Positions 10,371 to 20,563 are shown, counted from the first letter of the stretch. The stretch is 36,383 bases of DNA from Rhizopus sp. PT2906 (GCA_025529335.1 JAMYHX010000444.1:1-36383), one strand, 5' to 3'. Made by a program: numbers and translations. Notes: generated by a model from the sequence alone, not told the origin.

Positions 10371-10850
10371 AAGTTAGAAAAATAAATATAAAAATGTATT
10401 ATTCGCTTTATACTCTTTACCCTTTTCGAGGGCCTTTTCATGATTATGCTTTGATTGTAAATACAAGGTTGACCAAGTAGCTTTGAACCAAATATTGTTC
10501 GTTTCAATAGTTTTGTCAATAAATCCAGTCTTCCCTTTAGACTACTTGCACTTTTGTCGGTAATACGTGTTGTAGCTTGTTTTCCCCTTTCATACTTTAT
10601 AAAAGAATCACTTCCATTTGGAGAAGGAAGAGTGATCAGCAAAGAGGTAGTGGTACACGTTTTTGCTTTTGATGAAGTATATGAACACAAGATTATTACT
10701 TGAATTAATCATGAACATATCGCATTATATATGAACGTATTTTGCGGACAATCTCTGGATTAAGATAGCTATCGAAGGGTTGACATAACATCAAGAAGGT
10801 AATACACGTCGATTTTTATCTCAGCAACTGAAGCTGCCATGCCTTCTTCA
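10367..10850 (-). other. Unresolved coding-like region between kinase and INTS11
   Basis: On the minus strand, an ATG at about 10838 opens MAASVAEIKIDVYYLLDVMS, and after a one-base frame change FDSYLNPEIVRKIRSY follows. A 107-codon frame at 10690-10367 then reads, for example, KGRLDLLTKLLKRTIFGSKL. Both pieces look coding, but I could not connect them with good splice sites. They may be a small gene with an intron I missed, a decayed gene, or partly the 3' untranslated region of INTS11. No family is recognised. Confidence 0.3.
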
Positions 10851-10921
10851 TTAGTGGATTTCCGCTATCCCCTTCAATCAATAAATTCAGTGGAAAAAAT
10901 AGAAGGGTTTTATTTTTGTAG

Positions 10922-12946
10922 CTATGAGCTACTGTATAAAAGCGTATTCACTGTTCCTAAAATAAAACCTGCCAAATCTTCATCTTCAATACTCCATTTG
11001 ATACAAAGTACATTAGGCTTTTCTACATCAATCAAGACACTTTGAATGCCTATCGACGTCGTATTTCTCTCAATCGGCCAGGATGTTCCTATTGACTTTG
11101 TCAAATTAACTTGTAATATGTCCAGTATTCTCTTTTGATCGTCTTGGAATGAACTCTCTGTATGCGCTATATCCGATAATATCGTCGAAACATTGAACGG
11201 TTTCTCAACTTGGAAGAACATCTTTCTTTTGGCTTTCTTCTGACTTGGATCTTCATATAACTGACCTGGTTGTATGATCTCAATGCTTGTGCTGTTTTGT
11301 TTAGTATCCATGTTCATCAATAATACGCCATGGATGGGTATCGAAGGTTTTGGTCTAAAGGTGCTGACTGCAGCCTCTCGCTCGGTAGGCGTATCCCCGG
11401 CTATTGATATGCTGTTATTGTTTGATGATACTGACAGGTACTTTTTCAATAAGCCCGTACTAATCTTTGCTTGTAGGACCTTGGTCGTCTCAATACGGAT
11501 ACTGCATCCATTTGCAGGCATGTAGCACGCCACACCAAACTCATTCATAATTTTGCTACTTAGAAAGCTCATCTTGTTTCGCTCACCATGCACAAGGACA
11601 ACATTCCTTGGCTCGCATTGTCTGATAAGTTGCATGATACCCTTGGCGTCGGCATGGGCACTAAATGATAGGTTTTTGACTTGTATATTGACTTCAAATC
11701 GGTTGTACTTGTCCAGCTCAATCACCTTTTGTCCTGCTAGCACTCTGGCCCCTACCGTGCCTGCGACACAATAACCAGGCATGATGACCATGTTTTTGGG
11801 GTTTGGCGCCCACTTGCGGAAAATTTCCAAAGAGGTGCCCGCATTCAACATACCGGGTGTCGCAAAGACAACCATTGGCCCTGTCTGTTCAAGATAATTA
11901 CGGTGCCACACTTGAATATGCTTAAAATCAAACATGTTGCGTTGAGAAAAGGTTGACTTGATCTTTTGATTTGTCCAAGCAATAAAGAGTTTATAAAATT
12001 CAGTTGCACGTTCCGTCAAACCTGTGGAAAAGTAAATAGGCACATTGAGTCCCATACGTTCCCAATACGATTCAATCAAGATACACAGCTCCTGCGCGCG
12101 ACCCAGAGCAAACACAGGAATAATCACGTTGCCGCCATTCAGCACACATTCGTGCACCTTGGCCAGAAAATCACGTTCTCTGGTTCGTCTCGAGTCACGA
12201 ATCGTGGTTGCATAGGTGCTCTCTGTGATCAGCACGTCGGGCCTCACCTTGTCTATCCACGCAGAACCTAAATGACGATCAGGTGTCATGTTATAATCTC
12301 CTGTGTAGACAACAGATTCATGTCCAACGCGTACATAAAACATGGCAGCTCCCAAGACATGACCTGCATAGTACGCTTTGATTTCCAGTTCGTCATCGAC
12401 CTTGATTGTTTGATGCAAACTGACAGCATGCACTTTTTTCATACAATTCTTAATCATGGCTGACGTGAAAAAATTCGTCTCTCCTTTTCGTTCTACAGTG
12501 ATTTTACGATAATCTTCCAGCAGGATCGGACAAATGGCTTTGGTCGGATGTGTCATATAGATCGGTCCATCATATCCAAGCATCTCTGTGAAAAAGGGAA
12601 GAGCACCGCAATGATCCAAGTGAAAATGAGAAATGATGACAGCATCGATTATGTCTGTAAAATTCCCGGTTTTTGATATGTATGTAAAGTCTGGAAAACG
12701 TCGTGAATCGGAATAGCCCATGTGCATGCCTGTGTTGATTCAAATGTTTATTAGGCAATGAGGAGCATTGTTTTTACTAATCTATTATTTACCACAATCA
12801 AACATGATATTTTTGCCGCCAATCGTAACTAATACGCAACTTCTACCCACATCTTGACCTATATAATAGAAAATTAGACATCAAATCTATTCTATTCTAT
12901 TGGGTTGCAACTTACCTGCTCCCAGCGGCACAACTTCAATAGGCAT
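10922..12946 (-). CDS. INTS11: Integrator complex subunit 11-type beta-CASP nuclease
   Basis: Three exons (minus): 12946-12916, 12858-12793 and 12729-10922, giving 634 aa. The N-terminus MPIEVVPLGAGQDVGRSCVL and FDCGMHMGYSDSRRFPDF match INTS11 rather than CPSF73/Ysh1. The metallo-beta-lactamase signature HFHLDHCG lies at residues 67-74. Further metal-binding and beta-CASP motifs are visible: AYYAGHVLGAAMF, YTGDYNMTPDRHLG, ITESTYATTIRDS, FATPGMLNAGTS and SFSAHADAKG. The family cleaves nascent RNA (snRNA 3' ends and promoter-proximal transcripts in animals) as a nuclear zinc-dependent endonuclease, working with INTS9. The C-terminal third is less conserved and ends with a region like the INTS9-binding domain (LCIKWSIEDEDLAGFI). 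A transposable element lies 98 bases upstream of the ATG. Confidence 0.92.
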
Positions 12947-13079
12947 TTAATAAGAATAAGTCCCAAAAAAAAGCATGAGAGAGAGGTTTATCTGTAAAGA
13001 GCGATTATCGTCTGTGACTTGTATTAATGGAGATTAAATATTTCTGTAGTAAAACTGCCCAAAGTGGCGGCTCACTTTC

Positions 13080-13299
13080 GACCATAAAAAGTACGTTTAA
13101 ACGGATTTTTATTTATAAATAATTAAAACCTCTAATGGGCGCACGATCGTAATATTACATCTTTCCCGCCCGAGGCAGTACATAAAGGAAGGATAGTGGT
13201 GACTAAAAAACCCTTTTGGGATCAAGGGTAAAATTGTTTTGGAAGGAGTGAATGGGATCAAGTGTAAGATACACTAGTGAGAAGGACCATAAAAAGTAC
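13080..13299. repeat. 15-bp direct repeats flanking a 190-bp segment
   Basis: gaccataaaaagtac occurs at 13080-13094 and again at 13285-13299. Between the copies lie most of the 71-bp repeat and GC-richer DNA (13163-13284). This could be the mark of a nested insertion or of an internal duplication in the element's 5' leader. Confidence 0.8.
13092..13162 (+). repeat. 71-bp palindrome-rich repeat, complete copy
   Basis: A perfect inverted copy of 1-71. It lies in the 5' untranslated part of the Tc1-like locus and starts with TACGTTTAAACGG. It contains the same four palindromes. It is probably part of the transposon end or of a separate small element inserted there. Confidence 0.9.
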
Positions 13300-13339
13300 T
13301 GTGCTTTCAAAAAGAAATGTTGCTGACAAGTCAAAATCA

Positions 13340-14796
13340 ATGCCGTCGACCAATCAAAATGAATTTCGCGTTTTCAGAAATGGAAGTCGTATTTTTGGAA
13401 ACCATGCCGCTTTGCTTGAAATGATGTGTCATGATTTCTTAGCAGTCGAAAAAAATATAAAACCAAGACCTTCTTACAACTGTGTGATTTTTTTTAAAAC
13501 TTTACTTTCTAAGATAAGTACCGTATTTTTATTTGAAGATGGACATGGATATGTCATTGATGAGAATGGCGGCCCTGAGCCCATGGAGCACATTGTCGAT
13601 CAGAATGAGTTTGTTGTTGAGACAATTACCACTCACACTGATTACTTGAAAAATACAGCTTCCAGAGGATCTTCGTCAGTATGTCCAATGCGAATAAAGA
13701 AGCCAAAAGATGAAGACATTCGTATGAAGGAGCTCAACATGAAATGTGATTATGTGCGTTATACCATCCAGGATAAGGTTAGATTTCTCGACCTGAAGAT
13801 TGAAAAGTGTTTGAGTGCATCAGCTGCAGTGAATCAGTTGGGTATTCACATTCGAACTGTTCAGAGATGGGTTAGACAATATAGCCTATGCCCTGATAGC
13901 ATTTTTGATAACTGTAAACAGATTGGTCGTAAGTGTATCTTGTCCAAAGACCATAAAACGGCAATTATCAACTCCATTGATGCTAATCCCTCTGTTGCTG
14001 TTGTTGAAGTGACAGAGCATTTATTGAAGCGACTCAGTGATCTTAGAGTTTCACACAGCACTGTTTATAACTTTATGAGGAGTGAATACAATCTTTCGTT
14101 GAAAAAAACGGATTTCCATTCTGTGGGGAGGAACAGTTCAGCAAAGATTGAGGAGCGGTACAGTTGGGTTTGTAAGTGGGAAAGCACAGACATGAACTTC
14201 CTCACAAATTGCGTGTTTCCAGACGAATCTGCTTTTGATATCAATATGAAACGCTCAAGAGCTTGGTCCAGAAAAGGTACTCGTGCTATTGTTACTCGAC
14301 CTACAACGAGAGCAAACAACGTCTATATTGGGCGCTATCTCTGCAGCAGGTTTGATCACAGTCGGCGTAAAAAAAACCGAGATCTGCAAAGAAGAGAAAG
14401 GCTGATGGATATATAAGCTCAGGAACTGTGACAGGCCACTACATTAGTTTCTTAAAAACGACTCTCGATGAAATGGACAAATATCCACATATGAAAGGAC
14501 ACTATATTGTCATGGACAATGCACCTATTCACACGCATGAAAACATAAAGAAGTATATTGAGTATCGAGGATATAAATGCGTATATCTTCCTACTTACTC
14601 TCCTGAGCTTAATCCCATAGAGCAGTTCTGGGCAGTGGCAAAGAGCAAAGTGAAGCGCCATCGGCTTTTGCAAGAAGACACTTTATCAGAGAGAATTATG
14701 GAAGCCTGCAACAGCGTGGAAAAAGGGCACTTCAAAGGTTTTGTTTCGCATTCTTACAAGTGTTGGGATAAATGTCGTAACAAAGAGTCCATGTAA
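13340..14796 (+). pseudogene. Frameshifted Tc1/mariner (DD34E) transposase
   Basis: From ATG 13340 the frame encodes an unrecognised N-terminal region, then a helix-turn-helix (ASAAVNQLGIHIRTVQRWVR) and the start of the DDE domain (first Asp in FPDESAFDI). It shifts one base within about 14319-14330, where LGAISAAGL continues in the next frame. It shifts again at the A8 run 14369-14376, after which a third frame runs through KKRKADGYISSGTVTGHY to TAA at 14796. The second Asp is in YIVMDNAPIHT and the Glu in LNPIEQFW, with 34 residues between them, typical of Tc1-like enzymes. Each shift equals one extra base. The protein is broken as read, but decay is mild, so the insertion is fairly young or the shifts are sequencing errors at homopolymers. 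Confidence 0.9.
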
Positions 14797-14960
14797 TGCT
14801 CACAATAATAAGCGATAATAGTCAGGTAAGCAATAATCTTATTTTATTTTACTGTAGGTCATGTAATATTGTAAGTTTTCTGAAGAAACGTCAGCGATGC
14901 GAAGTGAGTGGTCGTAGAAAAGTGGCGAGTGGCCGCCCAAAGTGACCAGTTATTTTGCAG

Positions 14961-15287
14961 CCAAATCGCAAATTGAATAAAATGTATTTGATTGTCTTGA
15001 AAACAGTAAATTGTATTTTGGAAGAATCTCAACATTATCACTCCTCTTATTTTCTTTTGCTTCTTTTTATATTACGATGAAATCGCCCCCTTCTTTATTT
15101 CAGGACTGAAATCGGTACCCTTTTTATATTCTTTTTTAAACAATTATATTGAGCTTTTTTGGTGTGATTGGAATACTATCATCACGCACGACTTTCAGGA
15201 AGGTATTACTCGAATTCATGAATATTTTGTATTATTGTTCTTCTAAAAGCATTATATATGTATTTTTTTTTTTTCGAAAGGACACAC
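14961..15287. other. AT-rich spacer after the Tc1-like element
   Basis: No gene is seen. There is a T-rich run near 15260-15275 just before the TnpB-like relic. Confidence 0.5.
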
Positions 15288-15485
15288 AAGGAAAAATTTG
15301 AAGAAGGTGACCAGAGCAAAATGCCTTTGGTTATCTTTGGAAATGGCCTAAAAAAAGAGCCATGTAAAGTTTAAAGGGTTAAGGCATGGTGTATCAGAAA
15401 GAGTATACAGGCAGTTGAGGCTCCAGGAAAAGCTTGGAGAATTGGTACTTCTTGATATCGATGAGCACAGGACATCAAAGATAAA
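15288..15485 (+). pseudogene. Truncated TnpB/Fanzor-like C-terminal fragment
   Basis: The reading starts KFEEGDQSKMPLVIFGNGLK (ATG at 15321). After a one-base frame change near 15360 it continues FKGLRHGVSERVYRQL and ends LGELVLLDIDEHRTSKI. The pattern (a glycine-rich VIFGNG strand, a basic helix, then a DE-x-TSK motif before a zinc ribbon) resembles RuvC-like TnpB/Fanzor proteins of fungi. The fragment stops just before the expected zinc-ribbon cysteines and runs into A-rich DNA (15480-15525). The assignment rests on pattern memory of the family, so it is moderate. Confidence 0.5.
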
Positions 15486-15567
15486 AAAAGATAAAAAAAT
15501 ATAAAAAATAATAAAAAAAAAGTTTAAATATCATACAAGTATTAATACAATATTTTACTTCTGTATC

Positions 15568-15822
15568 CTATAGACCTGCAATTCCTGTTTCCAGAACAAT
15601 TTGAAAAATCTCAAATATGGTAATGGTGATGAAAGATGTAATATTTACTGGAATCGTGATGTCATGGCCACCAAGAATATGTTTACTATTGCTCAATCCA
15701 TCTAGAATGGCAATGATCGCCCCCATGTCTTCCAACGACAAAGCACCACCTCCAATGTGGTTGCCGCGTCTCACTCCGGTGAGACGACGGCTTAAAAAAA
15801 ATCTCCATTTTGATTTGTCCAA
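15568..15822 (-). other. Unassigned ORF, 84 aa
   Basis: A minus-strand frame with a glycine-rich region (RRGNHIGGGALSLEDMGAI) and GGHDITIPVNITSFITI, ending at TAG. Codon composition looks protein-like, and the plus-strand frame over the same DNA is also open. No family is recognised and no introns are evident. It may be a fragment of an older gene left between the TnpB relic and the SGNH gene. Confidence 0.25.
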
Positions 15823-15929
15823 AAAAAAATAACACTTTCTGTATTCGAAGTGCTAACATTGTATGACAAGACTTTTCGACTCCAGGATGTTTCTCTTTCT
15901 TTTTTTTTTTTTTTTCTCTTTGTGTATAA

Positions 15930-17625
15930 ATGTTGTTTTCTATTTCCTTGTATTTTATATTGTTCCATATTGCATTTGCTATCACAAAAATACCTTTTAC
16001 AGACCCAAATATTCAATATATTGGAAGATGGCAGTCAACTTCAAATGACATTCAGAGTGGTTGGCCAGGCGCTTATTTTAAAGTCGTCCTCAAAGGCACA
16101 TATACTGTCAAAGTACAACTATCGAAGCCTGCCAACGTGCTTATACAGATAGACGACGGTCCAAGCTCATTCTTTGGAAATACAACACCAACTATAGATC
16201 TAATTCCTTTCCCTGACAATGAACAACACCAAGTACTTGTAGTGGCTACTGAAGTCATCAGTTTACAGTCTATTCTTATAGAAGATACAGGCCAAACTAT
16301 ACCATTTATATCCAAAGATATAGTCGAATTTGTTGGTCATGATCTCATCTTGGGCACAGAAACCAGTCGTGGTCCTTTAAGTAGTTTTGCATGGATAACA
16401 AGTGATATGATCGGCATGGACCACATCCACATAGCTTACTCAGGTGCTACTTTAATCAACGGACTATCTACAAGGTATTTTGACATGTGGCCACCACAGC
16501 AGATGAAACAACAACAACAATATACTTCAACAAAGCCCTGCGCGGTAGTTGTATTATTAGGCACCAACGATAAGCATAAAGGGTACACTTCTTCGGATTA
16601 CCGTGATACGCTCACTTCATTTCTCACTCGAGTCCGTCAAAGACTATCGAATCCTGATGTACCCATCTTTGTGCTTTCCGAACCGCTCGGAGACATGTTC
16701 CGTCCATCACAGCAAGCAGTCGTATCACTCAATCGTCAAGGAGAACTACACACATACTTTATAGATACAACAGGTTGGGTGCGACATGGACCCAGTTTAT
16801 ATAATGAAAAGGTAAAATGCTGACCCCCATATTCGCGCACAAGAGCCACACAAAAATGAGAAACTTTGCTTCAACTTTCATCCTTAGGGGTATTTGAACG
16901 ATGCTGGTCATGAGCTGTTTGCCAAAAGACTCTCACCTTTTCTGGAAGCTAAAATAAACGATCCAAGACAGCCACTACCTGGACCAGCACCGAATCCAAA
17001 CTTACCAGGAGACTGGCAAACTATAGACGTGGGTGATGAAACACGAATTGGGCTTCCTGGAACTGTTTCAGCTGATTCTTCAACCACCTTTACTCTCTGG
17101 GGTTCTGGTGCTGACATTGACGATATCAGTGATGCCTTCCGATTCATGTACCAACCTTTTTCGGGCCCTGGTACACTCGAGAGTACCATTCGATCCCATT
17201 CGACATTTGCCAAATGTGCCAAGGCTGGTATCATGATCCGTGAGCATCTGGGTTCTGGTTCTCCATTGATCATGCTCGGCATCTCGCCTGCGGATGGTGT
17301 GTTTGTACAAGTGCGATATCGCAATTTTGGACCGACCAAGATAATCAAGACCATGAAGGCCACACCTCCATACCGCCTTCGTCTGACACGTCAAAGTGAA
17401 GATCTCTTTGAAGCTCATATTCAACATATTGACCTTTTAGGGGCAAAGACAGAATGGGAACCTTTTGCTTCTATCGCCATCACCATGTCCAAGGACGTGT
17501 ATGCAGGCTTGGCTGTCACCAGTTGTGATACAACCGTTGTCAGCGTCGCCAAGTTTACTGATGTCACTCTTTACCATAGTAGTAGTCTCACAAGTATACC
17601 AAAGCTTGTGAATCAACAAGCATAA
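15930..17625 (+). CDS. Secreted SGNH/CE2-like protein with DUF1349-like C-terminal domain, catalytic residues absent
   Basis: Two exons, 15930-16811 and 16888-17625, give 539 aa. A signal peptide (MLFSISLYFILFHIAFA) is followed by a beta-rich N-terminal domain like that of carbohydrate esterase family 2. The SGNH domain follows: block I reads FVGHDLILG where active enzymes have a GDS motif. Block II Gly is in IAYSGATL and block III LLGTND is intact. Block V reads YLNDAGHELF, without the usual D-x-x-H. The C-terminal 200 residues (SGADIDDISDAFRFMYQPFS, AGIMIRE, AVTSCDTTV) resemble DUF1349-type concanavalin-like domains. Such proteins act on or bind polysaccharides outside the cell. The loss of the nucleophile suggests a binding rather than hydrolytic role, which is inference. 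Confidence 0.8.
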
Positions 17626-17793
17626 AAAGAACAAATATCCAATGTATTATAGAAAAAAAAAAGAAAAGAAAGAAAAAAGCGAAACATAAAGACTTTTTAT
17701 ACATGTAAAAGAGAAGGGGGAAAATGTAAATAATAAAAAAAAGAAATGTCTCTTTTTCTCTCTCTCTCTCTCTCTTTTTCTTCATTCTCTTTC

Positions 17794-18903
17794 TTAGTTT
17801 TTCTTTTGCTTGACTGCTTCCATACGAACAGGTGTTTGAATGCCCGTTAACCAGGTAAGGCCTGTACCGGCAATAAACAAGAAGAGAATAGTAACACCAA
17901 GAACCATGAAGACACCAGGGGTAAATAATTGGTATTTAGCAAAGATGGGTAAGTTAGTATTAGAAGGGGCACGACGGGTTAAAGCTTCATCTGTCTATAT
18001 GTACAAAACAGTTAGCTTCTTGTCTTTTTTTTTTTTTCTTTGACCTGCCTTTGTAGAGCTAGATGTGTAGATAATGGCATAGTCATCCTGCACCTTTTGC
18101 TCAAGGACTTGAAAGAAACGTCCTAATAAGGCATCTATACAGAAAGTTAAATGAAAAAACTGCTCTGTTTGCTTTCTTTCAGTTAGAGACCTACCATTTC
18201 CTTCAAAATTGTTAGTGTTTGGAAGAGGTACAATAGCAACGACGGGTGTAGTTTGTTCTGGGAAGTCGTCGGCAGAGATTGCTATGTTACGATTGTGAGT
18301 GAACGTGAACTACTTTTCATATAATATTTCATTTACTGGAAGCGTCCAAAGTTGCAATGGCAGCATCACACTTGGTAGCAATCTTTTTAGCTACTGCTTG
18401 AACATCAACACCTCCTGTGACATACTCAATATCAGAACGAGAATGAGCTTGACTAGCGTGTTCCTAACGACAAGAGTGAATACGTGACAAGGCCCGAGTT
18501 TTGTATTTACCTTGAGTTGAGTGAAAGCATGCTTGTTGTCGTAACGAGTAAAATCATTGCTATGAACCTAAAGAACGACGTGTGTTTACATGACAGACCT
18601 TTTCTTTATATGAAGTAATTACCTCGGGTTGGTCTAATAAAGCAATGACTTTGGCAGAGCAAATGTCTGGAGATAAAGAAGAAAGAATTCTTAAAGTTGC
18701 GTCGGTATTGGAGATGACAAGCTGATTGCTGGCTTCGGTCACTGGTTTAATGTAGCTATCAAAGTTGCTGTTTGTTATATTGTAACGCTATATATTTGCT
18801 TTGCTTACTCCTTGGGAGACCACATAAGGCAGGGTACCGTGTTTTCAAAGGCAACAACGGCTGATGCTAAAGTAGAGAGCAAGGCAGCAGTGTAAATCTT
18901 CAT
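17794..18903 (-). CDS. Big1/Voa1 (ATP6AP1)-type ER membrane protein
   Basis: Seven exons (minus): 18903-18809, 18767-18623, 18567-18511, 18463-18337, 18281-18195, 18134-18045 and 17990-17794, giving 265 aa with consistent phases. It begins with a signal peptide (MKIYTAALLSTLASAVVA) followed by FENTVPCLMWSPKD, the hallmark start of the family. A luminal domain follows. Near the C-terminus is FAKYQLFTPGVFMVLGVTIL, a membrane segment, and a lysine-rich tail (AVKQKKN) suited to ER retrieval. In yeast, Big1 supports beta-1,6-glucan synthesis and Voa1 assists V-ATPase V0 assembly; the animal relative is ATP6AP1. Which role applies cannot be told. The exon 6 donor (gtcaaa) and the choice of acceptor at 17991 were fixed by reading frame. 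Confidence 0.85.
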
Positions 18904-19053
18904 TATGAATAAAATATGAAACACAGAAAGGAAAAAGAAAAAAAAAAGGTTTATGTGCGTGTATGTGTGTGTGTGTGTGCAACGTGCAGTCATTCTAAAG
19001 CCCGTAGTTTTAAAATTGATAGTATTTCTTTCTACTCCACACAACATGAACAA

Positions 19054-19594
19054 ACATTACTTACTGTATATCTAATCAAGATGCTATTAAAATCACTTAT
19101 TTACCTCAGAATTCCCAACTGGACAAAGATGTCTTGAACATTAGATGGTTTATAAAAACTTATTGCCAACACATTAAAAAACGACGAGCAACATTACAAA
19201 AAGAAATGCTTGAGTTTCATAAGCGTTCCTTCCTTAAGATACGTGGGACTTAAAAGCGCTACAAAGCTAATAAGAGAGCAGCATGCATTCAGTACAAAGA
19301 AATTGCCAAAAGACAGCCTAAGCTTCACAATTGGAGGAGCTTTTTGCTTTGTAACGAGAAGCAATTCTGAACAGCCTTTCAAGCTTATCATCTCCCTCTC
19401 TCAACTGCAGATCAAGACGTATACAAAGACACAATCGGTACCAAAGTCAGGTAGCCGTCGCATCCTTAGCCTTTGTTTCAACATCACAGCTATTAAGACT
19501 TTTGGATAACAATGATAAATGTGGGGGGAGGTTTATTAGCAAGATGTGTGGATATAATATAAATACAATATTTGTTTTTTTTGTGTGATTTTTT
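19054..19594 (+). other. Gene-poor stretch with decayed coding-like segment
   Basis: The plus strand around 19115-19380 reads LNIRWFIKTYCQHIKKRRAT, then KEMLEFHKRSFLKIRG, a stop, then KRYKANKRAACIQYKEIAKR, in one frame. The basic, helical composition looks like the relic of a DNA-binding or transposon protein. No family can be named. The overlapping 99-codon frame at 19210-19509 is an alternative reading. Confidence 0.25.
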
Positions 19595-20563
19595 TTACAA
19601 TGTCGCATCATCGTCTTCATCCATTTCATCATCGCCTTCATCCGCCGAGGTATATTTTTCATCAAGACAAAATATGGTTGATTGCTTGGGTGCATCATCG
19701 TAACTTTGTGCCCATTCGATAAGAGCGATAGGATCGTCTACAGAGAGGTCAAAGTTGAGAAAACATAGAAATTCTTTTTCCATTCGAGCTACTTTTTGTC
19801 TTTTTTCAACATCATTCTCAATGCAGCTTTGAAAGATAGATGTGACATTATGCACAGTTGTATTATTATTATTATTATTATCATTATTGTTATTGTTATT
19901 CTGGGGTATTTTGGGTGAAGTAGGGGGTGTCATGGGTCGATCAATATACTTTTGTGTAGTGTAGATGACTAATCTGAGACAGTCGTGGATATATTTTGCT
20001 GCAAGGTTATAGGCGACATAAATCATTCGAGATCCACAACCTGCAGTGCCTTTTAGATTTCGGTATTTCTGAATAGTGTTAAATTATTTGCTCTTCTCTT
20101 TTATATTCAACCTCTAACCTTGTTCAGCCGTTCGATGTAACTGATCGCAACCAGCAAGGTCACACTGGGACACAGGGTGGGCATCGATGTAGAACTTGCA
20201 CAATATTTCTGAAGTAAGACCTCAAAAGGTTCGTCAGCCTCAATGCGGGTTGTGTTTAATAAACTGTTCATCATGTAAAATAGTTGCTGTGTTCTTTCTG
20301 GACAGTAATTATCTTCCCAAGTTTTAGAAACATATATTGCTAAATGAGCTTTTTTTTCAATTATATATTAGCTTTTTATCAACATCATAAGATAAAAATG
20401 TGTATTTACCAAGGCATGTTTTGCTGAGCAGCTCTCGTCCACTTAATTCAATAGCCTGCAGTAGGTTACAAGCTTGATCATATTTAAATTTACATTTGGG
20501 TTTTGAATCTTGTTTTGTATAAGGGCATGGCAATATACGTCGCTTTTTAGAAGATGATTTCAT
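19595..20563 (-). CDS. Pho80/Pcl-like cyclin
   Basis: Three exons (minus): 20563-20410, 20348-20119 and 20068-19595, giving 285 aa. The cyclin box is recognisable from LCPSVTLLVAISYIERLNK across the second intron into KYRNLKGTAGCGSRMIYVAY and NLAAKYIHD. It ends with KVARMEKEFLCFLNFDLSVD, the usual end of the first cyclin fold in the Pho80/Pcl family. Such cyclins activate Pho85/CDK5-type kinases in phosphate sensing, polarity or the cell cycle. An asparagine-rich insert (coded by the trinucleotide run near 19861-19895) splits the cyclin box. The acidic C-terminus (DEGDDEMDEDDDATL) is unusual. The second donor is GTTAGA. The start Met at 20563 is chosen as the first ATG in frame. Confidence 0.78.

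Larger units (their letters stand above)
13044..14960 (+). mobile_element. Tc1/mariner-like element with imperfect terminal inverted repeats
   Basis: The transposase relic at 13340-14796 is bracketed by related ends. ctgtagtaaaactg at 13044-13057 matches the reverse complement of 14947-14960 (cagttattttgcag) at 10 of 14 bases. Inside both ends lies a CCCAAAGTG/CACTTTGGG and GGCGG motif block, followed by cgacca, with length differences between the two sides. A clean TA target duplication was not found. An alternative 5' boundary is 13094, where the 71-bp repeat begins after TA. The boundaries are therefore tentative. Confidence 0.6.

Noticed and set aside
13044..13162. Helitron or other element ends
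   Set aside because: The coding region is a DD34E transposase with terminal inverted repeats, which fits Tc1/mariner; no Rep/helicase sequence is present.
16908..17363. 151-codon minus-strand frame inside the SGNH gene
   Set aside because: Antisense to the DUF1349-like domain; composition mirrors the sense gene.
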